Shown: piece after piece, positions 1 to 7,500 of the stretch
How the letters are laid out: every line of letters starts with the position of its first letter
Numbering within the stretch: the first letter of the stretch is position 1
Assembly (NCBI RefSeq): GCF_003086355.1
Contig: NZ_CP031733.1
Coordinates: 1,674,001-1,738,000, forward strand
Direction of reading: 5' to 3'
Length of the DNA: 64,000 bases
Source: Streptococcus chenjunshii
Lineage (GTDB): Bacteria > Bacillota > Bacilli > Lactobacillales > Streptococcaceae
Translations under genes and position numbers: made by a program
The notes under the pieces: model-generated
What the model saw: the letters and a program-made list of their open reading frames with translations, nothing else
What the model was told of the DNA's origin: nothing
Database searches by the model: none

Positions 1-34
1 CACCATCCATGTCAAAAATTACTGCTTTAATCAT
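1..34 (-). CDS. HAD-superfamily hydrolase, N-terminus only
   Basis: A start codon at 32-34 on the minus strand opens a frame reading MIKAVIFDMDG before the window ends. The DMDG segment with its first Asp is HAD motif I, the nucleophile of phosphatases and beta-phosphoglucomutase-like enzymes. A GAGG Shine-Dalgarno lies a few bases upstream. Only 11 residues are visible, so the substrate cannot be inferred. It is divergent from the phosphoesterase at 132. Confidence 0.7.
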   Translation of the reverse strand, partial: MIKAVIFDMDG

Positions 35-116
35 TTGAAGACCTCATTTCTGCTTTTATTTTACCATATCTCCACTACATGCGTCTTTGCTTAAGAAAGA
101 ATTATTCCTATTTTTT

Positions 117-125
117 TGTTAAAAT
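117..125 (+). promoter_or_regulatory. extended -10 promoter, probable leaderless start
   Basis: TGTTAAAAT is an extended -10 element. It ends six bases before the ATG at 132. No Shine-Dalgarno fits in that gap, so transcription would begin at or next to the start codon. Confidence 0.45.
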
Positions 126-131
126 AGATAT

Positions 132-992
132 ATGACTAAACTCGCTATTATCAGTGATCTGCATATCGATCTCAATCAATTCGGCGATTTTGAAATCGAA
201 ACACTGATTGCTGTACTGAAAGAAGAAAAGGTTAGCCATTTGCACCTGGCCGGAGATATTTCCAACCATTTTTATACTGTTTCCCAGCCTTTTATAGAAC
301 AAATGGCTGCTCATTTTACGGTTACTTACAATTTGGGGAACCATGATATGCTGGATTTATCTGAAAAAGAAATTCAGCAGCTGGACTTTCAAATCTTTCC
401 GCTTGGAAATAGGACGCTTCTTTCGTTCCACGGTTGGTACGATTATTCTTTCTACCCGACCAGAACGGATGCACAGAATCTCAAATTCAAAAATACTTTT
501 TGGTTTGATAGAAGGCTTAAGCGCAGCATGAGTGATAAAGAGCTGACTCTGCAAAGCGCCCATCGCCTTGAGCAGACCTTAGCACGCCTTGACCACAATC
601 TTATTGTCAGTATGCATTTTGTGCCCCATCGCCGATTCACCATGACGCATGAAAGATTTAAACCTTTTAATGCTTTTTTAGGCAGTCACATTTTCCATAA
701 TATTTTTAAAAAATACGGCGTTTCCGATGTCGTTTTCGGTCACGCCCACAGATCTTACGGCTGCCAAAATATTGAAGGTGTCGCCTACCATTCCCGGCCA
801 CTGGGCTATATCCGCGAATGGGACTTAACCATCGGCTTTGTCAGCCAGCACCCTGTCTACAACCCCAGCGGTACTTGGAATCTCAGCAAACGTTATAATG
901 CGGTGAAAAATCAAAAAGACTTTCTAGCCTATAAAAAAAAGCATCTGGCTGAGGAATTTAGAAGATCCATAACCCTTTTTCCGCTGAAATAA
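132..992 (+). CDS. metallophosphoesterase family protein
   Basis: The protein has 286 residues. The N-terminus carries the calcineurin-like metal motif SDLHID (residues 8-13). It is followed by GD in LAGDIS (about 40-45), GNHD (about 69-72), MHFVPH (about 161-166) and GHAH (about 203-206). These are the five metal-binding blocks of dimetal phosphoesterases, so it should hydrolyse phosphomonoesters or diesters in the cytoplasm; the substrate is unknown. There is no signal peptide. The gene stands alone, convergent with the aquaporin gene across a shared terminator. There is no ribosome binding site upstream; a -10 box sits six bases from the ATG, suggesting a leaderless mRNA. Confidence 0.85.
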   Translation: MTKLAIISDLHIDLNQFGDFEIETLIAVLKEEKVSHLHLAGDISNHFYTVSQPFIEQMAAHFTVTYNLGNHDMLDLSEKEIQQLDFQIFPLGNRTLLSFHGWYDYSFYPTRTDAQNLKFKNTFWFDRRLKRSMSDKELTLQSAHRLEQTLARLDHNLIVSMHFVPHRRFTMTHERFKPFNAFLGSHIFHNIFKKYGVSDVVFGHAHRSYGCQNIEGVAYHSRPLGYIREWDLTIGFVSQHPVYNPSGTWNLSKRYNAVKNQKDFLAYKKKHLAEEFRRSITLFPLK

Positions 993-1002
993 GAATATTA
1001 TA

Positions 1003-1051
1003 GAAATACCCCCTCAGCTTCGTTTTGCAGTTCAAGCCGAGGAGGTATTTC
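1003..1051. terminator. bidirectional hairpin between convergent genes
   Basis: Arms GAAATACCCCCTC and GAGGAGGTATTTC pair with one mismatch around a loop of about 23 bases. The hairpin lies between the ends of the phosphoesterase and aquaporin genes and can serve both. Confidence 0.65.
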
Positions 1052-1095
1052 TTAAACAATATATTTTAAGCTTTTTACTCAGTAAAGAGCGTTTT

Positions 1096-1767
1096 TTATG
1101 CGTGTTCTTCCGTTCCGAGCAAGTAACGGCCGACAAGAGCCGCCAGAACTGCTCCCAGAATCGGTGCTAAAATAAAGACCCATAATTGACCGAGAGCATC
1201 GCCTCCAGTTAATAATGCTGGGGCCAAACTCCGTGCTGGATTAGCTGACATACCGGTCAGCGGTATCCCAACGAAGTGAATAAGGGTCAGGGTTAAACCG
1301 ATAATCAAACCAGCCAGGTTAGCATTCCCTTTCTTGGCCGATGTGACCGTCACAATCACCAGAACAAAGATAAAGGTCAAAATCGTTTCAACCAAGAAAG
1401 CACCGACGGCATTAACACCATTAAACAGATTCTGCCCAAGGTTATCGGTTACAACACCGATATTAGCAATCAAGACTTGTAAAGTAAACGATCCTAAAAG
1501 TGCACCAATAATCTGAGCACAGATGTAGATAAGCAGGTCCTTGCTGTTTATACGCTTATTGATGAATAAAGCGATAGAAACAGCCGGATTTAAATGAGCG
1601 CCTGATACTGTCCCAATACTGTAAGCAGAAGCAACAATGGTTAAACCAAAAGCCAAGGCAATCCCAGTGATTCCAATACCGGCTGAACCGCCGCCAAAAA
1701 CAGCAGCACTTGTCCCAACAAAAACAAGAATAAAGGTTCCAATCAATTCAGCAAAAAACTTTTTCAT
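1096..1767 (-). CDS. aquaporin of the AqpZ type (MIP family)
   Basis: A six-helix MIP channel of 223 residues, starting MKKFFAELIGTF. Both pore motifs are present: HLNPAVS (about residues 61-67) and SANPARSLAP (about 175-184). The residue after the second NPAR is Ser, as in water channels; glycerol facilitators have Asp there. That favours a water or small-neutral-solute channel over GlpF. The start at 1767 is chosen because the protein begins with the usual MIP N-terminus and an AAGGAA ribosome site lies just upstream. It is monocistronic. Confidence 0.9.
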   Translation of the reverse strand: MKKFFAELIGTFILVFVGTSAAVFGGGSAGIGITGIALAFGLTIVASAYSIGTVSGAHLNPAVSIALFINKRINSKDLLIYICAQIIGALLGSFTLQVLIANIGVVTDNLGQNLFNGVNAVGAFLVETILTFIFVLVIVTVTSAKKGNANLAGLIIGLTLTLIHFVGIPLTGMSANPARSLAPALLTGGDALGQLWVFILAPILGAVLAALVGRYLLGTEEHA

Positions 1768-1927
1768 AATAAAATTCCTTTCTTCTGATATTTTAATCTT
1801 AATTGAAAAAAACTGCAAATAAAACAACTTCTCCTATAGCTGATGCTGCATGAAAAAAACACAGCTGAAAAAAAGGGGGGGAATCTCCGCAGTTTTCTCT
1901 GCTTAAATTTCCGGAAAGTCAAGACCT

Positions 1928-2050
1928 CTAAAACAGACAACAGAGGATAGTAACTATAATCCCAATCGCAATTCGGTACAGCCTGACTGCTTTGGACTGC
2001 ACACGGTCTAAAATATCAAGGGAAAAAGGAAATCGCTGCGATGCAACCAT
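1928..2050 (-). CDS. possible 40-residue small membrane protein, UppP-like tail
   Basis: A 40-codon frame on the minus strand starts with ATG at 2050, six bases after an AAGGA ribosome site. The protein begins MVASQRFPFSLD and ends in a hydrophobic stretch, YRIAIGIIVTIL. That ending resembles the C-terminal helix of undecaprenyl-diphosphatase UppP (typically YRIxLGI). It is either a real small membrane protein or the decayed tail of a uppP-like gene. It lies downstream of the MgtA-type ATPase gene, beyond that gene's terminator. Confidence 0.35.
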   Translation of the reverse strand: MVASQRFPFSLDILDRVQSKAVRLYRIAIGIIVTILCCLF

Positions 2051-2094
2051 CAGCTGTCCTTTCTTTCATTTTTTAACATCCTTTATCTCGTAAA

Positions 2095-2130
2095 ACAAAA
2101 AGAACTCAGGATGAACTCCCGAGTTCTAAA
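2095..2130 (-). terminator. terminator of the P-type ATPase gene
   Basis: The 7-bp arms AGAACTC and GAGTTCT (2101-2107, 2121-2127) are followed on the minus strand by a T-rich run. The hairpin lies about 80 bases after the ATPase stop codon. Confidence 0.75.
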
Positions 2131-2206
2131 AATATGCAATGAAGCATTGGCAGTTCCAAAACAAAAACTGATGCCAAAGCAGCTTGTCTTAAATTTACTT
2201 GCAGCT

Positions 2207-4891
2207 TTAGATAGCTTTTTTGTCTTGACCGGCTGCTCGCTGTACGGCCTTAACCAGTTCAACAATAAGGACCATCAGAAGGCTGCCGAGAACAACAACT
2301 CCCCATTGTGTTAAACTCAAATGGGCAACATGGAAGAAAGTATTGAAGCCCGGAATAGCAATCGTTGACATCAAAAGAACAAATGCCACCGGAATAGACC
2401 AGTTAAAGAGTTTATTTTTAAAGAGTCCTACTTTAAAAATAGACTGATAAACCGACTTGACGTTAAAGGCATGAACCAGCTGAATCAAGCCCAGTGTCGC
2501 ATAAGCCATAGTCAGGGCATCCTCGTGTATAGCCTGACTGCCCGCATGTTCAGGATTAATAATAGCCCAGCCGTAAACCCCTAAAACCAGCAGCGTCTGC
2601 AGAATTCCCTGATAAATAATGGCCCCCATCACACCGCCTGAAAAGAAACTGGATTGGCGGCCGCGCGGTTTGTGTCTCATAACTCCCGGTTCAGCCGGCT
2701 CAACTCCCAATGCAATAGCAGGCAAAGTATCAGTTACCAAATTAATCCACAGCAGATGAACCGGTTCTAACACATCCCAGCCAAAAAGGGTAGCAAAAAA
2801 GATGGTAAAGACTTCAGCCATATTAGCTGACAAAAGGTATTGAATTGATTTTTGAATATTAGAGAAGACCTTGCGCCCCTCTTCAACCGCTACAATGATT
2901 GTCGCAAAATTATCATCGGCAAGTACCATATCCGAAGCGCCTTTAGAAACTTCCGTCCCGGTAATTCCCATACCGATACCGATATCAGCTGTTTTAAGAG
3001 ACGGTGCATCATTAACTCCGTCACCTGTCATAGCCACTACCTTGCCCTCATTTTGCCAGGCTTTAACGATTCGCACCTTATGCTCCGGCGATACACGCGC
3101 ATAAACAGAATACTGTTTGAAAACTTTTTGGAACTCTTCATCTGATAATTCATTCAGTTCAGCGCCAGTAAAGACATGATCTTCCACATCATCCGCTTCA
3201 ATAATGCCAAGCCGTTTAGCAATAGCTTCCGCTGTATCCTGATGGTCTCCCGTAATCATAATCGGACGTATGCCCGCCTCTTTGGCTACACGAACAGCTT
3301 CTGCGGCTTCTGGCCGTTCTGGATCAATCATACCGACAAGTCCGGCAAAAATAAGATGGTTTTCAATAATATCTGAATCGAGTTCCGGTACCCTGTCTTC
3401 ATATTTGTAGGCCATCATCAGCACGCGCAGAGCTTGTTTGGCAAGCGATTTATTAGCGGCAAGGATGGTTTCCCTGTCAGCCTCTGTAATCGCACGAACA
3501 GACCCGTTTTCTTCAATCTGTGTGACACGTTTAAGCAGCTGATCCGGTGCCCCTTTGACAGCCACTAAAAACTTACCATCTGCTATTTTATGGATGGTTG
3601 ACATAAGCTTCCGGTCAGAATCAAAAGGAATTTCTCCCACACGCGGTTCTTCTTTTAGCGCTTCACGAACATCAAAACTATGGTCAAAACCGTATTGTAC
3701 AAGCGCTGTTTCTGTCGGATCACCAATCAATTTTCCTTTTTGATCAACCTTAGTATCATTTGCAAAGTTCATAATTCGAAGCGCCATATTGTTCGCTTCA
3801 ATATCATCATTGGCATCATGGAGCTGACCATTGTAATACATTTTTTCAACAGTCATTTGATTCATCGTCAGTGTCCCTGTTTTATCAGAGGCAATAATTT
3901 CTGTAGATCCCAATGTTTCAACAGCAGGAAGCTTGCGCACAATCGAATTACGTTTAGCAAGCGTTTGTGTCCCCAATGACAGAACAACTGTCACGATAGC
4001 CGGGAGACCTTCCGGAATCGCAGCAACAGCAAGGGCTACAGCAGTCATCAGACCAGTGAGGACTTCCTGACCGCGAAGAAAGACACCAACTATAAAAGTG
4101 ACCAGCGCAATAGCCACGACAACATAGGTTAGGAACTTAGACAGCTGATTTAAATTTTGCTTAAGAGGCGTATCTGTCTCATCGGCATTAGCCAGCATCC
4201 CCGCGATATGGCCAACCTCAGTATACATACCGGTGTTGGTAACCAGCCCCATACCGCGGCCATAAGTCACATTTGAGTTTTGATAAGCCATATTCAGACG
4301 GTCGCCAATACCGGCATCAGCAGGAACCGCAGCCGATAAATCTTTATCCACAGGAACCGATTCTCCTGTAAGGGCAGCCTCTTCAATCTTGAGCGAGTTA
4401 GCCTCTAAAAGCCGCATATCAGCCGGAACAACATCGCCCGCTTCCAGCATAACAATATCGCCGGGAACAAGCTCCTTTGCATCAACTTCTTTTACATGAC
4501 CGTCGCGGCGGACTCGCGCTAAGGGACTGGACATTGATTTTAAAGCGGCAATGGCAGCTTCGGCCTGTCCCTCCTGATAAACACCAAATGCAGCATTTAA
4601 AATAACAACAGCCAAAATAATAATGGCATCTGTAACACCTTCTCCGCCTGACGTGATAACCGACAGAACCGCAGCAACCAGCAGGATAATAATCATTAAA
4701 TCCTTAAACTGATCAATAAACTTGGCAAAAAGAGTGCGCTTCTCTCCTTCATCCAGTTCATTGCGGCCATAATCGGCCAGACGCTGCTGCGCTTCTTGAG
4801 TTGTCAGCCCCTTTTTAGAGCTTTCCAAAGCGGATAGCACAGAAGATACATCCTGCGTATAAAACGTTTCTTTCTTTTGTTCTTTTGACAA
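2207..4891 (-). CDS. mgtA: cation-transporting P-type ATPase, MgtA/PacL type (likely Mn/Ca exporter)
   Basis: The protein has 894 residues. It contains an N-terminal cation-ATPase domain, the actuator motif TGES (about 180), the phosphorylation motif DKTGTLT (about 338), MTGDGVNDAP (about 620) and about ten membrane helices. It starts with TTG at 4889-4891, eight bases after a strong AAGGAG. The family (P2A) exports Ca2+ or Mn2+. The upstream yybP-ykoY riboswitch argues for manganese detoxification, as reported for streptococcal MgtA. Two hairpin repeats lie between riboswitch and start codon, so the transcript carries a leader of about 430 bases. The substrate is inferred from family and riboswitch, not from residues alone. 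Confidence 0.9.
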   Translation of the reverse strand: MSKEQKKETFYTQDVSSVLSALESSKKGLTTQEAQQRLADYGRNELDEGEKRTLFAKFIDQFKDLMIIILLVAAVLSVITSGGEGVTDAIIILAVVILNAAFGVYQEGQAEAAIAALKSMSSPLARVRRDGHVKEVDAKELVPGDIVMLEAGDVVPADMRLLEANSLKIEEAALTGESVPVDKDLSAAVPADAGIGDRLNMAYQNSNVTYGRGMGLVTNTGMYTEVGHIAGMLANADETDTPLKQNLNQLSKFLTYVVVAIALVTFIVGVFLRGQEVLTGLMTAVALAVAAIPEGLPAIVTVVLSLGTQTLAKRNSIVRKLPAVETLGSTEIIASDKTGTLTMNQMTVEKMYYNGQLHDANDDIEANNMALRIMNFANDTKVDQKGKLIGDPTETALVQYGFDHSFDVREALKEEPRVGEIPFDSDRKLMSTIHKIADGKFLVAVKGAPDQLLKRVTQIEENGSVRAITEADRETILAANKSLAKQALRVLMMAYKYEDRVPELDSDIIENHLIFAGLVGMIDPERPEAAEAVRVAKEAGIRPIMITGDHQDTAEAIAKRLGIIEADDVEDHVFTGAELNELSDEEFQKVFKQYSVYARVSPEHKVRIVKAWQNEGKVVAMTGDGVNDAPSLKTADIGIGMGITGTEVSKGASDMVLADDNFATIIVAVEEGRKVFSNIQKSIQYLLSANMAEVFTIFFATLFGWDVLEPVHLLWINLVTDTLPAIALGVEPAEPGVMRHKPRGRQSSFFSGGVMGAIIYQGILQTLLVLGVYGWAIINPEHAGSQAIHEDALTMAYATLGLIQLVHAFNVKSVYQSIFKVGLFKNKLFNWSIPVAFVLLMSTIAIPGFNTFFHVAHLSLTQWGVVVLGSLLMVLIVELVKAVQRAAGQDKKAI

Positions 4892-4910
4892 AATACATTC
4901 TCCTTAAATT

Positions 4911-5021
4911 AAGATACAAAGGCCGTTTAAAAATCCGTATGAAAATAGGGAAGGACGAGCGATAATCTGCACTGCGACGGACTTCATCTTTTTCACTAGG
5001 ATTTTAGGCCGTGTTCAATTC
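4911..5021. repeat. hairpin repeat unit 1 (AT-stem variant)
   Basis: A 111-bp unit beginning AAGATACAAAGGCCGT and ending TTTTAGGCCGTGTTCAATTC. The inner stem is AAAATCC/GGATTTT followed by GAAAA/TTTTC. It belongs to the dispersed family discussed in the findings and lies inside the mgtA leader. Confidence 0.85.
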
Positions 5022-5025
5022 AAAC

Positions 5026-5125
5026 AAGATACAAAGGCCGTTAAGAAATCTGTATGAAAAGGCGGTAAGCTAGAAATCTGTGATTTCGCAGACGCCCCTC
5101 TGCCATAGACGGTTTGAAAACCGAG
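5026..5125. repeat. capping (type D) hairpin repeat
   Basis: Begins with the same AAGATACAAAGGCCG start, then diverges into GGCGGTAAG and the hairpin GAAATC TGT GATTTC. It lacks the AGGCCGTGTTCAATTC right end. The right boundary is approximate. Confidence 0.7.
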
Positions 5126-5202
5126 GCAGATGATAAAATATCAAATCTCTTCACAGCAGCCCATCATCTATTTTTCAAACTGAATTTTCAGTCTCTTTTT
5201 TT

Positions 5203-5237
5203 AAAACAAAAAGAGACCTGTTTATTTAAACAAGTCT
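5203..5237 (-). terminator. riboswitch-controlled terminator in the mgtA leader
   Basis: On the minus strand the arms AGACTTGTTTA and TAAACAGGTCT pair and are followed by CTTTTTGTTTT. The upstream arm overlaps the 3' end of the aptamer, as expected of an expression platform. Confidence 0.7.
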
Positions 5238-5316
5238 CGCTGTTTAAGACCCGGCCGGAAATTTCTTTCGTAATGACGACCGGAGCCACGGTAAAACCGT
5301 CTGCTACTCCCTTGAT
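5228..5316 (-). promoter_or_regulatory. yybP-ykoY manganese riboswitch
   Basis: Read on the minus strand, the conserved blocks appear in order: GGGAGTAGC, then CCGGTCGTCATTACG, then TTTCCGGCCGG and GCGAGAC. These are the signature sequences of the yybP-ykoY aptamer, which binds Mn2+ and turns on exporters. An intrinsic terminator overlaps its 3' end and the P-type ATPase gene follows. Boundaries are approximate. Confidence 0.9.
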
Positions 5317-5324
5317 ATAGATTC

Positions 5325-5354
5325 ATTATAACAAAAATTTATTCTTCTTGGCAA
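5325..5354 (-). promoter_or_regulatory. promoter of the mgtA leader
   Basis: TTGCCA, an 18-base spacer and TATAAT preceded by TG on the minus strand. Transcription would start just upstream of the riboswitch. Confidence 0.7.
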
Positions 5355-5402
5355 GTGCCTGCTTTTCTGAATCCGTAAAACAGCAGCAGAGGATTTAAAT
5401 CT

Positions 5403-6536
5403 TTATTTTTTAACCCCCTGACCTGAGGTTGGGTTGTAAAGACCTTCACTTTCTCTTTTTTCACCTAAAACATCAGCAAGGCTAAAACAAAGATATTTGA
5501 CACACAGACGGTTTTTGTAAGCATAAACAAGATGCAGAAAACCATCCTTGCTTTGATACAATGTCGGATATTCGTACTGAGCATTGTTTGTTTTATTCTC
5601 CGAACCGATAAAACCTTCAGCTGGTTCAAAAATCCGTCCCAAAGGCCAGGTCTCCCCTAAATCCTCTGATAAAGAAACAGCAACAGAATGACGCAGGCCC
5701 GGCCAAGCAACTTTGCCAAATTCCGGTTTTCCGGCAGCATTCAGATTATAGGCAAGGGCAAGCTCCCCTGACTGCAGTTTGATAGCGCTGATACTGGCAT
5801 TATTATTAGGCAGAACTGTTTGACGAGGCTCACTCCATGAATCGCTAAAATCATAAGATTCACTGACATAGATATTATCTGCAAAGCGGCTGCGCATAAA
5901 GGCCAGCAGGTGTCCGTTTTCATCCTCCACAACATTGGCATGGACCCGACCGTTGCTCTCAGGCATAGGAACACGGCGCCAGGTCTTGCCAGCATCATCG
6001 GATAAACGAAATTCAGTTGGATCATTGGTCAGTCCTTCAGCAGAGTCTTCACAAAGCCAAGTCGAAAACAGCCAGCGCCCATTGCTTAAGATTTGAATCG
6101 TCTGGCGGGAAAAGGTGCCCTCCTCTGGGAAAAGGACTTCTGCTTCTCCCCAAGTCGTCCCCTCATCGCTGGATTTTTGCATCATAACGATTGAGGTAAA
6201 CTGCATATTGTCCTTTCCCTCCTGACGGCTGAGCTGCGATGTATAAATCAGCCATATTTGACCGTCAGGAGCCCTAAAGAAAGCTGGATTTTGCTCACTG
6301 CGTCCCTGACCATGGGAAACAATCTGCGGCTGATCCCAGACGTGATCCTGTGCAGAATATTTAGATACTGCAATTGAAATGTCACCGCTTCCTTCGAAAC
6401 TACCTGCGAACCAAGCGCATAGAAGACCCCCATCGTTTGTTTCAATCAATGTCGGTGCATGTGCTGTCGCCTTGCCGCCAGTTGGCAGTAAAGCATAGTC
6501 AATATTTAAAATATTGGTCATGATAAAGAATACCAT
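5403..6536 (-). CDS. sialidase-family (BNR-repeat) exo-glycosidase, cytoplasmic
   Basis: A protein of 377 residues, or 372 if it starts at the second ATG at 6521. At least three Asp-box motifs (SxDxGxTW) are visible: SSDEGTTW, SDDAGKTW and SEDLGETW. An N-terminal HAPTLIET segment is typical of BNR_2 sialidase-like enzymes. There is no signal peptide or cell-wall anchor, so it would act on imported oligosaccharides. The first ATG lies eight bases after the stop of the upstream EIIB-YhcH chimera and no clear Shine-Dalgarno is present, so translation may be coupled. The neighbour points to a former sialic-acid utilisation locus. True sialidase activity is unproven. Confidence 0.75.
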   Translation of the reverse strand: MVFFIMTNILNIDYALLPTGGKATAHAPTLIETNDGGLLCAWFAGSFEGSGDISIAVSKYSAQDHVWDQPQIVSHGQGRSEQNPAFFRAPDGQIWLIYTSQLSRQEGKDNMQFTSIVMMQKSSDEGTTWGEAEVLFPEEGTFSRQTIQILSNGRWLFSTWLCEDSAEGLTNDPTEFRLSDDAGKTWRRVPMPESNGRVHANVVEDENGHLLAFMRSRFADNIYVSESYDFSDSWSEPRQTVLPNNNASISAIKLQSGELALAYNLNAAGKPEFGKVAWPGLRHSVAVSLSEDLGETWPLGRIFEPAEGFIGSENKTNNAQYEYPTLYQSKDGFLHLVYAYKNRLCVKYLCFSLADVLGEKRESEGLYNPTSGQGVKK

Positions 6537-6544
6537 TCGGATTA

Positions 6545-6943
6545 TCAGTTCTTGTTTGCGGCAGTTGTTCTGTCATTGTTTTTCCTTTCTTCCACAGCTA
6601 ATTTAATGACAGCTTTAGTAAATGTAAGAGGTTCATCAAAGTGGAAAACAGCCCTATGCGCAGCCCAAGGAAAACAGACATAAGCCATTCCTGCTGTCAT
6701 TTTCATATAATGACGAACCTCGCCTTCATATTTTTCAACATCTTTTTCTTCTTGATAGGGCAGAGCAACTGATAAATTTAGCAAATCTTCCAGCGCTTTA
6801 AGAGAAAGGCTGTCAGCCGATGCTGTTTTTTTCAGACGAAAGCGCAGCCGGGTGCTGCAGTAACGAACATCTTTAACATTGGCAGCACCGCCCAGATGTT
6901 CCAACAGATTCTGTGCCAATACTTGTGTAGCTATAGCAGTCAT
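6545..6943 (-). pseudogene. chimeric ORF: PTS EIIB domain fused to the C-terminal half of YhcH/DUF386
   Basis: A frame of 132 residues. Residues about 1-58 resemble a glucose/sucrose-family EIIB domain, with LLEHLGGAANVKDV and the phosphocysteine motif YCSTRLRF. From about residue 62 the sequence switches to the end of a YhcH/YjgK/YiaL (DUF386) sugar-anomerase-like protein: EEKDVEKYEGEVRHY, then FPWAAHRA and TKAVIKLAVEE. The EIIC domain and the YhcH N-terminus are missing. The simplest reading is an in-frame deletion joining two genes of a sialic-acid cluster. Neither half looks functional, although the phosphorylatable Cys survives. The start at 6943 removes an upstream extension that does not fit the family. 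Confidence 0.7.
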
Positions 6944-7019
6944 TTTCTTTTCTCTTTCTCTTGTCGTATAAGTCAGCACACTGCAGACTGGCAAAACTAT
7001 CTTATTTCTCTCTGATTGC

Positions 7020-7418
7020 TTAAGACAGCTTCTCGTACCAGCTTATTGCTAAATGATAATTCGCAAAAACAGCTTCAGTCTCTGCCTGCTTCAATGTATA
7101 ATCGACTATTATCCTCTGTTTTTCGGGCTGAACAGAAAGATTTTCCGTTTCTATCAGTAGCTTCTGACTGCCCAAAGGAGTGGAAATCTGGGCTGCTGTC
7201 AGGTGATTTTCTCGGAATGTCATGATTGATTTAGGCTTTGAATAGCGAATCATCGCCAGTTCTTCATTCCTATATTTAAGCAGAACCTGCTCTTTTTCAG
7301 CATTATGATATATAATATAGGATGTTCCCTTTTTTTGACTGAATTGGCAGTCATGGGTTTCACAGATGGTTTCTGTCCGGCCGTCTGTTTGGACTGTATT
7401 TTTAATTTCGATTTGCAT
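7020..7418 (-). CDS. DUF1934 family protein (YwiB-like)
   Basis: A protein of 132 residues beginning MQIEIKNTVQTDGRTE. It shows the alternating beta-strand pattern, QKKGTSYIIYHN and the C-terminal DYTLKQ block of DUF1934, a calycin-like barrel family of unknown function common in Firmicutes. No signal peptide or membrane segment is present. The ATG at 7418 fits the family N-terminus, with AGAAAG upstream as a modest ribosome site. It is divergent from the HD phosphohydrolase at 7501, with only about 80 bases between the two starts. Confidence 0.75.
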   Translation of the reverse strand: MQIEIKNTVQTDGRTETICETHDCQFSQKKGTSYIIYHNAEKEQVLLKYRNEELAMIRYSKPKSIMTFRENHLTAAQISTPLGSQKLLIETENLSVQPEKQRIIVDYTLKQAETEAVFANYHLAISWYEKLS

Positions 7419-7485
7419 ACAGGTACTTTCTAAATTTATACTATCGGCTTTAATTCTATCAATTTCTGAATAAACTTGCAATTTT

Positions 7486-7494
7486 TGTTATAAT
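7486..7494 (+). promoter_or_regulatory. extended -10 promoter, probable leaderless start
   Basis: TGTTATAAT is a perfect extended -10. It ends six bases before the ATG at 7501 and no ribosome binding site fits between. Confidence 0.55.
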
Positions 7495-7500
7495 GAAAGC

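Noticed and set aside
5114..5320. Plus-strand open frame of 68 codons in the mgtA leader
   Set aside because: It runs antisense through the riboswitch, terminator and promoter; no ribosome site or protein family.
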